Of a stretch of 38,832 nt of DNA, positions 9,101 through 16,853 are shown in pieces. Position numbers and translations under genes: made by a program. Source of the stretch: an uncultured Lachnospiraceae bacterium (GTDB taxonomy: Bacteria; Bacillota; Clostridia; Lachnospirales; Lachnospiraceae). The notes beneath the pieces are model-generated. The model was not told the origin of the DNA. It was given only the letters and a program-made list of their open reading frames with translations, and did not search any database. The DNA is taken from NCBI GenBank assembly GCA_944380185.1, contig CALWGV010000050.1, positions 1 through 38,832 of the forward strand, in the 5' to 3' direction. Each line of letters opens with the position of its first letter. Within the stretch, counting starts at the first letter, position 1.

Positions 9101-12100
9101 CTGTCCGCCTACGATTTTGCCCTGGTTCCCGATGAAGACGATGTCCTGTATATCCAGGACGACGATATCGACAGCTCCAATGGGATCGCCATGACAATGC
9201 CCGGCATTTATCTGACGATGAAAACCATTCATCTGGTCAGCGGTGAGATGAGGCAGCAGCGCTATGACGGCGATCAATTTATTATTACTTTTACCGATTC
9301 CCGGTTCCGTTTTGAAGACGGGAAGATCGTGGTCGACGTGCCGGCCGGCGCCCGCTATATGGAATGCGATATGCGCATCGTATGGAAAACCGGCAAGCTG
9401 GCCTTCAGCAAGTTTGACACCGATATCACGGTTCCGGTGGTCTGGACGAATATGAGCGGCTCGGAGCTGAACGAAAAATTCACTGCAAGCGCAGAGGTAG
9501 GCAATCTCACCGACGGCTACGAACTGGTGTGGAGCCGGCGCTACAGCCGTGTCCAGACCTTTGACCTCCCCGCCGAGGAGGAAATTCTGGAGCTCATCCA
9601 TTACTACGGCTACGAGACTGACAACGGCAACCTGAAATACGAATCCGTCGGCGGCTATCAGGAAGAGACCACAGGGCTGAGCCTGACCACCGACCGAACC
9701 TGGCGCTTCGAGATTACGCCGAAGAAATACACCGTTACGGTAAACGGGGTCCAGAACGCGGACGGCACGACGGAAACGAGGACGTACACGGCCCTTTACG
9801 GAGAAAGCTTTGACTTCTCCGACCTCCGGGATACCGGCACGAACAATCCGGAGACCAATACCTATACCTCTTTCTTTAGCCTCACGGATGCAGGCGGCGG
9901 GGAAATAACCGGCGGACTGACCGTGGATATGGCTTTCGCGGAAGACTACGGCAGCGGCCTTACCCTGACGGCAAACTACCGAAGCGAGGCCCTGACCGCC
10001 ACCTATCGTTTCATCGGCCTGGGCAATCAGGCGGATATAGAGGTGCCGTTTAAGAGGGGCACGACCCCGTATCTGCCCAACCTGGATGAAATCGTGGGAG
10101 ACGCCAGCTATGAAATCACCCCGACTCCGGCTCCGTCCGAAAGCTCGGTCACTTACACCGTAATCTGCACGACCGTACAGGATCCGGACTCCATCCATAC
10201 GCTGACCTTCCATACCAACGGCGGCAGCGCGATCAAAGCCCAGCGCTACGCGGAAGGAAATATCATTTACCGGCCCACCGACCCGGTGCGAGACGGCTAT
10301 ACCTTCAGCGGATGGTTCTCCGACGAATCCTTGATCATTCCCTTTGATTTCACCGGTGCGCGGATGCCGAACCAGGATATGGCCCTCTACGCCAAATGGG
10401 AACCAAGAAGCTATACGGTCAGCTTTGACGCCATAAACGGAGACGATCCTTCCCCTATCACCGTTCGGTACGGCGAGAAATACGGGGAGCTCCCGACGCT
10501 GACAAACCCTACCCTCCGTTTTCTGGGCTGGTTTACGCAGGCGGAAGGCGGGGAGGAAATCACGGCGGACACTGTTTATTCCCTCACGGAGAATCAGACC
10601 CTATATGCCCGCTGGGCGGAAAAGATAGAGGTCCAGAGCAGCTGGTTTACCGTTACGCCGCAGACATACGATTATGACGAGACGGAACCCGGTTTTCCCG
10701 TTCAATTTACCTTCGATGCATCGGAGAATCCGGAAGTCGGCCTGACAGCGGAGGATTTCACCGTCACTTATCTGTGGGAAGGATCCGGCTCGGAATGGAC
10801 GGAAGATCTGCCGGTCAATGCAGGCGGCTACCTGGTCAAATTCAGCCGGGCAGCGGATGATACATACCGGGCCTTTGAATATACCACCGATGCCGCAGTC
10901 GTGTCGGTCAATAAGATTTCCATGGTCGAGCCGGGCACAAGGTATGGGTACTTTAATGGTCCTTCCCTCTCCGTCAGCAACTGGGTCATAACAGTCGACA
11001 CTCGCTATTGCGGAATCAAGGGGGACGGAGCTGTTACCTATGAACTGCAAAAGGAGAAGAATCTCGTCCTGAACACTGTGGAATCTGGCAACACTACCGG
11101 AGAGTTTAACGTAAAGGACTACGGTGCCGGAGCATACGTGGTAATCGTCCATGTTGCAGAAGGCACAAACTATACAGCGGCAAGATCAGAAGCGGCATCT
11201 ACCGCGATAAACGACCAGGGCGAATTCGATCTGACAGCGGCCGCAAACAGTACCCCACCCCACCTGGCAGCAGAACCGGCCGAGCCGGCCGGCCAGACTC
11301 CTGCCCCCACTGTGCTGTACCGCATTGCGCCGGCTATCTATTTACCTGGCTCGGCCCCTGTACCGGTCAGCCTGCCAGAATCAAAATCCGCAGCAAATGC
11401 AGTGATGACTCTTTCACCGGAAGAAATTGCCCTCAACCGCGGCAAGGAATTCGAGATCGCGGTGGGTCTGGATCAGACGACAGAGCTCTGGGGCATCCTG
11501 GCGGCTGTCAGCTATGACTCCGCTTCTCTGGAACTGCTGGGCTACACCTGCGGCGATATTTTTACGGAAAGCCAGTTTACCGTACAGGAAAAACTGACGG
11601 CAGAGCCCTATCGGCTGCTGGCCACATTGGATGAAATATCGACCACCTTTGCCAAAGGGAATTTTATCGTCCTGAAATTCAAGGTCAGCGATAATGCGGC
11701 AGAAAAAGAAACATCCATATCTCTGGAAATGCTAGAAGTCATCGGTGAGACGGCGCCAGTTGCGGTTAATCCAGGAACCGCTGCCCGCCTGACAGTTGAC
11801 AACACCGCCCCGGTCATAAGCGGTATTCAGGATGGAGGAACTTACTATGGAGATACGATGGTGACCGTTGACGAAGAAAATCTTGTCTCCGTCACGGTAA
11901 ATGAGAAAACCATAACCCTCACCGATGGAAAGTTCACTCTCCATCCTGCCGAGGGCAGACAGATTATCACAGCCGTCGACAAAGCCGGAAACAGCGTCAC
12001 GATCACTGTCACGGTTAAGCAGAAACCGATTCCCGAACCGGCACAGCCGGGAACAGCCGACGGCGGTTCCGGTACCGGCGACAGCAGCCCCTTCGGATTC

Positions 12101-12184
12101 TGGCTCATTCTGCTCCTTGCCGCCGGCGGGATTTTAGGCACGCTGTTCATTCAAAGCATGCGCAGAAAGCGCAGACAAAAATAA
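6152..12184 (+). CDS. Giant secreted, membrane-anchored protein with dockerin, InlB-type repeats and a cohesin-like domain
   Basis: The 2010-residue protein begins with a signal peptide (about 1-29, ending TALAQ). Residues 33-95 form a type I dockerin with two calcium-loop repeats (GDADGNGRVELLD and ADVNADGIVDDID). An InlB/Flg_new-type beta repeat follows (about 103-170), and two more lie at about 1351-1416 and 1419-1489 (FSGWFSDE, FLGWFTQAEGG). The 500-1300 core is unrecognised, apart from a helical Lys-rich stretch near 680-760. Residues about 1751-1870 resemble a cohesin domain (VGLDQTTELWGILAAVSYD), followed by an Ig-like domain (about 1880-1955). The C-terminus has a TGD-containing linker, one membrane helix and a RRKRRQK tail. 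No clear LPXTG is present. AGGAGG precedes the ATG. No catalytic domain was recognised; a scaffold or adhesion role is inferred. Confidence 0.85.
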   Translation: MKKRIVSLILTFSILLSITPADIRTALAQDNNILYGDADGNGRVELLDVNLMERYIENDAEAAASIHFTEADVNADGIVDDIDVQLVKDYLVGNLTSLAPLLATLTFETDGGGTIGPVQAGVGYPYRGEIPDPSKDNYIFVNWQKEDGSVWYPLSDVIAADMTLTAVYEPVPSSRELSITSFSLADQPADVSFSVTGNFTDPQEVKQLVTLLPKDGSEPVAFDVRENGDGSFTIYAPDGFTPGSTYELTLGNGLFFTDKEEMYRTAYFAIAKDEVDNLQYNADMIFIQDTEEMRYTVGGQTTDVLESALLSNDESTEAIAGSFTMSAGPALQTDDIVCIYENTDPRKRDYTQNDYEDDALAYIRITGVNGSTYQFESLNEEDAGEVLAMPDTIPYQVASLPAADGTVNRNDYDALARNMLGMDTAPAFAISDFLVFYTEDFGSLNAGSSYAYGQITAVSGDTVSYRLVSRRDIEDFMGMFVTQEVDGKSLVDEEQQKEILESVKQQAVESGFAEEVANRMIASALQTEDIQQRLMDIGMTEAEIQAMSLASISSITSQQPFGKRTKFIIDGIDIVPTFIYEGHFDNGVGIALEFCLSMHAERRMPNNQVSQVQIELNAYLEQEVSLGFDVSVEDRWKWYLFIPVLEDLDVTISVDIQDYTAMSVSAVVYTLRDEVVKKKWKELSETITGPNASPEMRAAIRKINTIAAKIKKIAVKGQNKMEESLDVLEQSLAALKSTLPGVTVDGVTYSFDEIMDSLEAEDVSEAFDEMFQASDDAETRTGLDNLIERYQEMLNQECDWIDLFNLQLYEHEFHIKIVAVKVGVNLVVRGNVNLAMGADLEYQVGKRYVFWLHIMDLESGSNEIDLIDERFGFQFYIMGTLGLKAGIKAEIAFGLISTSIASIGATVEFGAYLKLYGYFIYYFERLRQAGSSVWEETEEMMGALYVDFGLYVTVNFKAQVLGLLKYEPTLYNGEFPLVTVGDPLSAYDFALVPDEDDVLYIQDDDIDSSNGIAMTMPGIYLTMKTIHLVSGEMRQQRYDGDQFIITFTDSRFRFEDGKIVVDVPAGARYMECDMRIVWKTGKLAFSKFDTDITVPVVWTNMSGSELNEKFTASAEVGNLTDGYELVWSRRYSRVQTFDLPAEEEILELIHYYGYETDNGNLKYESVGGYQEETTGLSLTTDRTWRFEITPKKYTVTVNGVQNADGTTETRTYTALYGESFDFSDLRDTGTNNPETNTYTSFFSLTDAGGGEITGGLTVDMAFAEDYGSGLTLTANYRSEALTATYRFIGLGNQADIEVPFKRGTTPYLPNLDEIVGDASYEITPTPAPSESSVTYTVICTTVQDPDSIHTLTFHTNGGSAIKAQRYAEGNIIYRPTDPVRDGYTFSGWFSDESLIIPFDFTGARMPNQDMALYAKWEPRSYTVSFDAINGDDPSPITVRYGEKYGELPTLTNPTLRFLGWFTQAEGGEEITADTVYSLTENQTLYARWAEKIEVQSSWFTVTPQTYDYDETEPGFPVQFTFDASENPEVGLTAEDFTVTYLWEGSGSEWTEDLPVNAGGYLVKFSRAADDTYRAFEYTTDAAVVSVNKISMVEPGTRYGYFNGPSLSVSNWVITVDTRYCGIKGDGAVTYELQKEKNLVLNTVESGNTTGEFNVKDYGAGAYVVIVHVAEGTNYTAARSEAASTAINDQGEFDLTAAANSTPPHLAAEPAEPAGQTPAPTVLYRIAPAIYLPGSAPVPVSLPESKSAANAVMTLSPEEIALNRGKEFEIAVGLDQTTELWGILAAVSYDSASLELLGYTCGDIFTESQFTVQEKLTAEPYRLLATLDEISTTFAKGNFIVLKFKVSDNAAEKETSISLEMLEVIGETAPVAVNPGTAARLTVDNTAPVISGIQDGGTYYGDTMVTVDEENLVSVTVNEKTITLTDGKFTLHPAEGRQIITAVDKAGNSVTITVTVKQKPIPEPAQPGTADGGSGTGDSSPFGFWLILLLAAGGILGTLFIQSMRRKRRQK

Positions 12185-12212
12185 CAATACGCAAAAAGAA
12201 CACTACATAAAA

Positions 12213-12256
12213 GAGGAGCTGCAGCCAACGCACATGGTCGCAGCTCCTCCTTCTTT
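12213..12256. terminator. Bidirectional terminator between the giant surface gene and rubrerythrin
   Basis: GAGGAGCTGC (12213-12222) and GCAGCTCCTC (12240-12249) form a perfect 10-bp stem. It is followed by CTTCTTT on the plus strand and by TTTT on the minus strand, so it can end both convergent transcripts. Confidence 0.8.
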
Positions 12257-12264
12257 ATCTCTCC

Positions 12265-12861
12265 TTATTTCGTCCAGGGCGCTTCCTCCAGGCGCACAAA
12301 ATATCCCTGCTCATGCTTGCAGACCGGGCAAAGTCCCGGGGCCTTGGGTCCTTTGTGAATATGACCGCAATTTAAGCACAGCCAATAGGTCTCCCCGTCG
12401 GAGGAAAAAAGCTCCTCGTTCTCCATCCATCTGGCATAACGGCCAAAGCGATCCCCATGGGTCTTCTCGATCTCGGCAATCTGATAGAAAGCCTGGGCCA
12501 CCGCTGCAAAGCCTTCCTCCTTCGCCTTGTCGGCGAAGGCTTTGTATACCGTGCCGTACTCTTCCATCTCATTATGCTGGGCCATACGCAGAATTTCCGC
12601 CATGCTTTCGGAGATATCCACCGGATAGCCGCCGTCGATCTGGATGGTCTCTCCGGCAGCCTCCTTCAGAAAATTGTAGAAAATCTCCGCGTGCTCCTTC
12701 TCCTGATCGGCCGTATACTGAAAAATCTTTTCCAAAACATAGAGCTTCTGCTGCCTGGCCTGTCCGGCGGCAAAGGTATAGCGGTTGCGGGCCTGGCTCT
12801 CGCCGGCAAAGGCCCGCATCAGGTTGCCCTTCGTCTCACTGTTCATAAAATCCACTGCCAT
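12265..12861 (-). CDS. rbr: Rubrerythrin
   Basis: This 198-residue protein combines a ferritin-like diiron domain with a rubredoxin-like C-terminus. Likely iron ligands are E21 (AGESQARNRY), E54 and H57 (EKEH), E101, and E130/H135 (AEIEKTHGDR). The rubredoxin knuckles are C162-x2-C165 and C178-x2-C181. Rubrerythrins reduce hydrogen peroxide in the cytoplasm of anaerobes, with electrons arriving through the rubredoxin centre. The ATG chosen has GGAGG seven bases upstream; an in-frame ATG two codons earlier is too close to that site. The gene is monocistronic, flanked by a terminator and a long divergent gap. No clear PerR box was found upstream. Confidence 0.95.
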   Translation of the reverse strand: MAVDFMNSETKGNLMRAFAGESQARNRYTFAAGQARQQKLYVLEKIFQYTADQEKEHAEIFYNFLKEAAGETIQIDGGYPVDISESMAEILRMAQHNEMEEYGTVYKAFADKAKEEGFAAVAQAFYQIAEIEKTHGDRFGRYARWMENEELFSSDGETYWLCLNCGHIHKGPKAPGLCPVCKHEQGYFVRLEEAPWTK

Positions 12862-13034
12862 AATCATTCCTCCAGAAATTATTTTCCCGCTCACCGGGCG
12901 GGTTTCGTCTGTTAGTATGGCAGATTCTTCCGGTTTTATGCAGACGATCGCTTGCATCCATTCCAAGTGTTCCCGTTTCCTCCCATTTGTTCTTTGCTTT
13001 AGTGCGCAAAAGCGTTACGCTATAAAGCCTGTGT

Positions 13035-13063
13035 TTGCCTGTATCGGCAAATCATATTATACT
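13035..13063 (+). promoter_or_regulatory. Sigma-A promoter of the hydroxyacid dehydrogenase gene
   Basis: TTGCCT (13035-13040), a 17-bp spacer and TATACT (13058-13063) lie about 100 bp upstream of the dehydrogenase start, in the gap shared with rubrerythrin. The rest of this gap shows only AT-rich DNA and a GGAGA ribosome site. Confidence 0.6.
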
Positions 13064-13160
13064 GATTCTGCTGATTTTAAGTCCGGATTAATTTTTAATT
13101 TCTGCTTTAAGATGAATTGCAGACCCAAAAAAAGGAAAAAGAAAAGGAGAATGATCTGTT

Positions 13161-14162
13161 ATGGAAAGCCCCTATTCTATCGCCGTTTTTGAAGCCAGAG
13201 AGGATGAGATGTCCTCCTTCGCCCATGCAGAACGTACCTATCCGGTCCGTCTGACCTACCGCCGGGATCCCCTTTCTCTCGATACCCTGAATCTGACTGC
13301 TGGCTGTCAGGCTGTCACAACCCTGGGCGAAAGCCATCTGGACGCCGCCCTTCTCGCGGCTCTGGCCGACAGGGGCATCCGCTATCTGTCCACCCGCACC
13401 GTAGGCTACAACCACATCGATATAAAAGCCGCCGGACGTCTGGGCATCCGCATCGCCCACTCCGACTATGACCCCGGCAGCGTGGCCGACTTCACTCTGA
13501 TGCTGATCCTCATGTCACTGCGCCATTACAAGCAGGCTCTGTTTCGCGGCAATGCCAACGACTACTCTCTGGCCGGCCTGCAGGGCAAGGAGCTGCGCAC
13601 CCAGACGGTGGGTGTAGTAGGCACCGGAAATATCGGGCAGGCCGTAATCCGCCGCCTGTCGGGCTGGGGCTGCCGCATACTGGCCTGCGGTCACCCCAAA
13701 AAGGAGATGGAAGGGCTGGCCACTTACGTGTCCAGAAAAGAGCTGTTTCAAAACAGCGATATCATCACCTTCCACGTGCCTCTGGCCGAAAACACCTACC
13801 ATCTGGTAAACACCGAATCCCTCTCCTGGATGAAAAAGGGCGTAATCCTAATCAACACCGCCCGGGGCGAGCTGATGGATACGGAGGTGCTGATCGACGG
13901 CATTGAGAGCTGCAAAATCGGCGCCCTGGGTATCGATGTTCTGGAACATGAAAATGGTATCTATCACCAGGATCTGCGCTCCAACATCATCCGCAACCGT
14001 TCCATGGCCTATCTGCGCCAGTTTCCCAATGTCACCATGACCCAGCATATCGCTTTCTATACCGAGGAAGCCGTCGCAGGCATGGTGGACGGGGGCGTCC
14101 GCTCCCTGGTGGAGATGATCGAGGGGAGGCCCTGCTCCCTGGAAATTCCGTCCGATATCTGA
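13161..14162 (+). CDS. VanH-like D-lactate / D-2-hydroxyacid dehydrogenase
   Basis: This 333-residue protein is a NAD-dependent D-isomer-specific 2-hydroxyacid dehydrogenase. The Rossmann motif is GVVGTGNIGQAV (about 151-162). The catalytic triad is visible as R235 (NTARGEL), E264 (VLEHENG) and H296 (MTQHIAFY), in the same spacing as Lactobacillus D-lactate dehydrogenase. The stretches STRTVGYNHID and SVADFTLMLILM closely resemble VanH, which makes D-lactate for vancomycin-resistant cell walls. No vanA or vanX partner is nearby, so ordinary pyruvate-to-D-lactate reduction is the more likely role. The gene ends three bases from the convergent symporter gene. Confidence 0.88.
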   Translation: MESPYSIAVFEAREDEMSSFAHAERTYPVRLTYRRDPLSLDTLNLTAGCQAVTTLGESHLDAALLAALADRGIRYLSTRTVGYNHIDIKAAGRLGIRIAHSDYDPGSVADFTLMLILMSLRHYKQALFRGNANDYSLAGLQGKELRTQTVGVVGTGNIGQAVIRRLSGWGCRILACGHPKKEMEGLATYVSRKELFQNSDIITFHVPLAENTYHLVNTESLSWMKKGVILINTARGELMDTEVLIDGIESCKIGALGIDVLEHENGIYHQDLRSNIIRNRSMAYLRQFPNVTMTQHIAFYTEEAVAGMVDGGVRSLVEMIEGRPCSLEIPSDI

Positions 14163-14165
14163 ATC

Positions 14166-15743
14166 TTAATCCTGATCCTGCACCGCGTCTGCATCCGACT
14201 CCGTTTCATCGGTATCCGGCCAGCAGCTGCACTCCCGTCCAATAACCGCACCGGTGAAGGCCGTCCCGTCCTTCGCCTTGTAATGTTCAGTGGCCTGGAA
14301 CACATATCGTGCGCCCAGGTACAGAAGAGGCAGGTTGGCAAAGACAATCAGGATATTGCCCAGATCGGAGATATACCACAGGTTGGACAGCTCCAGCCCT
14401 GCCAGCACACAGAGAACCCCAAAGGGAATAAAGACAAAAGCTCCCACAGCCCGAACACCGCCTATAAAGCTTCTCTTCCTGCTGATACGGTTGGCTGCAA
14501 TCTCCGCAAAGGAAAGCATGCCCAAAAGAGTGGTATAGGCGAAAAGCCCGTAACACAGGCATATGAGAAAAGTCACCGCCCCATCCAGAGCGCTCCCGGG
14601 GATCAGGGAGGACAGTGAGGTCAAAAACAGAGAGAAGCTATCCCCGCTTGCAGCTGCCCACGCCGCGCTGTCCATGCCGTTCCATGACTGAGCCATAATC
14701 ACCACAAAACCGGTCAGGGTGCAGATCACCAGCGTATCCAGAAAGACGCCCACCGACTGCACACATCCCTGCTCACAGGGGTGTTCCGCCTGAGCGGCCG
14801 CCGCCGACATGGTGATCGTCCCCTGGCCTGCCTCGTTGGACATCAGCCCCCTCTTGACCCCCTGAGCCAGGGCCGTCCCCATAGCTCCGCCGAACAAGGC
14901 TTCCGGGCGAAATGCCCCGCCAAACACCGAAGCAAAAAAGGCAGGCAGACGATCCAGGTTAAAAAGGATCATTAAAATAACGATTCCGCAGTAGAGCACG
15001 GCCATCACCGGCACGCAGAAGTCGGTCACACGGGTCACCTTGCGGATTCCGCCAAAGGCCACGGTGGCCGTTCCTGCAATCAGAACGATCCCGATGACAT
15101 AGTACAGGACCGAAGTCGTCTCATAGGTATTCCCCGTCACAATCCCAGCCATCTGCCCCACGCTGGAAAAGACATTGAAAGCTTGGGCGGGCAGACAGAA
15201 AAAAGCATAGGTGATAAAGAGAAAAGACAGCGCCACCCCCACAGAGGCGCGGTTGCGCAGCAGTTTTTTGCCGTAAAACGGAAGGCCGCCCACATACTCC
15301 CGGTCCTTTTTCTCCTTGAAAATCTGCGCCAGCACTGCCTCCACATAGGCCGTGGCCATGCCGAAAAAGGCGCTTACCCACATCCAAAACAGGGCGCCGG
15401 GACCGCCCACGGCGATGGCTCCGGTCACACCGACGATATTTCCCGGCCCCACCCTCATAGCCGAGCTCAGAAAGAAGGCCGCCCGGGGCGAAATTCCTGT
15501 GGAGGCCGATTTTTCCCGCATAATCGCGCGAATCCCATCTCGAAAATGTGTCACCTGGATAAAGCCGGTGCGCACAGTAAAATAAATCCCCGACCCCACC
15601 AGAAGAAGGACGGCAAAAGTCAAATTCCCGATAACTGGTATCCTGCTCCACCAGCTGAAGTTAGTCGGAAAATCCCACAGAAAATCCGCCACCGGAACCA
15701 CAAAAGCAAACACTCTGTTGACTGCTGCAAAAATTTCATCCAT
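14166..15743 (-). CDS. Sodium:alanine symporter, AGCS family
   Basis: This 525-residue polytopic membrane protein has the AGCS landmarks: GSGIYFTVRTGFIQVTHF near residue 50, PGNIVGVTGAIAVGGPGALFW near 100, and GLMSNEAGQGTITMSAAAA near 290. It should import alanine or glycine with sodium across the cytoplasmic membrane. The ATG chosen has GGAGGAG just upstream; an in-frame extension further upstream would run through a hairpin and lacks a good ribosome site. The gene is divergent from an AraC regulator, which may control it. The C-terminus (DTDETESDADAVQDQD) is acidic. Confidence 0.93.
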   Translation of the reverse strand: MDEIFAAVNRVFAFVVPVADFLWDFPTNFSWWSRIPVIGNLTFAVLLLVGSGIYFTVRTGFIQVTHFRDGIRAIMREKSASTGISPRAAFFLSSAMRVGPGNIVGVTGAIAVGGPGALFWMWVSAFFGMATAYVEAVLAQIFKEKKDREYVGGLPFYGKKLLRNRASVGVALSFLFITYAFFCLPAQAFNVFSSVGQMAGIVTGNTYETTSVLYYVIGIVLIAGTATVAFGGIRKVTRVTDFCVPVMAVLYCGIVILMILFNLDRLPAFFASVFGGAFRPEALFGGAMGTALAQGVKRGLMSNEAGQGTITMSAAAAQAEHPCEQGCVQSVGVFLDTLVICTLTGFVVIMAQSWNGMDSAAWAAASGDSFSLFLTSLSSLIPGSALDGAVTFLICLCYGLFAYTTLLGMLSFAEIAANRISRKRSFIGGVRAVGAFVFIPFGVLCVLAGLELSNLWYISDLGNILIVFANLPLLYLGARYVFQATEHYKAKDGTAFTGAVIGRECSCWPDTDETESDADAVQDQD

Positions 15744-15792
15744 ATTCTCTCCTCCATCCACAGCCCTGATTGCCGTGTCTCTCTTTCCATCT

Positions 15793-15823
15793 CTCGCGCT
15801 TACGATTCCATCGTCAGCGCGAG
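15793..15823. promoter_or_regulatory. Long hairpin in the symporter 5' leader
   Basis: CTCGCGCT pairs with AGCGCGAG, and the inner ACGAT pairs with ATCGT, around a 3-nt loop: 13 pairs with one mismatch. It lies about 50 bp upstream of the symporter ATG. No T run follows on either strand, so it is not a terminator; an mRNA structure or an operator are both possible. Confidence 0.45.
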
Positions 15824-15886
15824 CAATACATTTCATCCACTACCATTATAATGTGCATTTTCTGCCCTGCACACGGCACAGGAAAC

Positions 15887-15915
15887 TTGAAATCTTGCAA
15901 AAAATGCTGTATTCT
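15887..15915 (+). promoter_or_regulatory. Sigma-A promoter of the AraC regulator
   Basis: TTGAAA (15887-15892), a 17-bp spacer and TATTCT (15910-15915) lie about 70 bp before the regulator start. Confidence 0.6.
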
Positions 15916-15983
15916 TGATTTATAAAAAATCCGCAGATCGTCTCAGCAGAGCTGAGAAGCAATTCTGCAGACAGGAGAAAAGC

Positions 15984-16853
15984 ATGAATGAACAGGTAAG
16001 ACGAGGCTATCTGTCCGAAAATTATCGGCTTTTTCACATCGCCGACGTGCGCTCATCGGTCCACCGCTTCCACTTTCATGATTTTGACAAAATTGTGATC
16101 CCTCTCTCGGGAAATGTAACCTATATCATGGAGGGCAAAACCTACCTGCTTCGCAAGGACGATATCCTCTTGGTCCCTCACCATGCCGTCCATCAATCCG
16201 TGATCCGGGACGATTCCCCCTACGAACGCGTCATCCTATGGGTAAATTCCTCCTTCTTAGCCTCCCAGGGAACGGACGACCTGGGCGATCTGTTCTCCCG
16301 GGCCAAGGACAGCCGCCTGTGTCTTTTGCGCCTGGGACCGGAACAGCAGAATCTGTTTGTGCGGCTTCTGCGCCAGCTGGAGGAGACGCTGGGCGCCGAG
16401 GACTTTGGCTCCGGTCTCATGGCCGATACTCTTTTTCTCCAGCTGATGATCTACCTGAATCGCTGGTATCTGTCCCAAAGCCCGGAGAATGCCGCCCTCT
16501 GCCGTCAGGATATCCGCTACGACCCCAGGATTGAAAATATTCTGCGCTATATCGAGTCTCATCTGGCTGAGGAGCTGACCGCAGACTCCCTGGCCTCCCG
16601 TTTTTTCCTCAGCAAATCCTATCTGATGCACCGGTTCCGGGAACAGACCGGCTGTCCTCTTCATCGCTATATCCGTCAAAAAAGGCTCCTGTACGCCAGA
16701 GACCTTTTGATGCGTCAGGTCCCGGTGACAGAAGCCTGTATATCCTGCGGATTTCAGGATTATTCCGCCTTTCTGCGCGCCTTCAAATCCATGTTCCGCT
16801 GTCTTCCCAGCGAAATCCATGCAGTCAGCGCAGGCTCTGGGCTTTCGGAGTAG
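15984..16853 (+). CDS. AraC-family regulator with N-terminal cupin domain
   Basis: This 289-residue protein has an N-terminal cupin-like sensing domain (HFHDFDKIVIPLSG, about residues 30-100, with VPHHAVHQ) and a C-terminal pair of helix-turn-helices over the last 100 residues (LASRFFLSKSYLMHRF and ITEACISCGFQDYSAFLRAF-like, ending FRCLPSEI). The ATG is preceded by AGGAGAAA; an in-frame ATG 69 bp upstream has no ribosome site. The gene is divergent from the alanine symporter, which is its most likely target. Its 3' end overlaps the convergent serine dehydratase gene by 29 bp. Confidence 0.88.
   Translation: MNEQVRRGYLSENYRLFHIADVRSSVHRFHFHDFDKIVIPLSGNVTYIMEGKTYLLRKDDILLVPHHAVHQSVIRDDSPYERVILWVNSSFLASQGTDDLGDLFSRAKDSRLCLLRLGPEQQNLFVRLLRQLEETLGAEDFGSGLMADTLFLQLMIYLNRWYLSQSPENAALCRQDIRYDPRIENILRYIESHLAEELTADSLASRFFLSKSYLMHRFREQTGCPLHRYIRQKRLLYARDLLMRQVPVTEACISCGFQDYSAFLRAFKSMFRCLPSEIHAVSAGSGLSE

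Noticed and set aside
8558-10213. A 551-codon open frame on the minus strand inside the giant surface gene
   Set aside because: It is fully antisense to a continuous, domain-bearing gene and shows no recognisable family or ribosome site.
13161-14162. Vancomycin-resistance cluster
   Set aside because: Only the VanH-like gene is present; neighbours are rubrerythrin and an alanine symporter, not ligase, VanX or VanRS.
15744-15886. Glycine riboswitch before the AGCS symporter
   Set aside because: The leader is too short and only one simple hairpin is visible; the conserved glycine aptamer core was not found.
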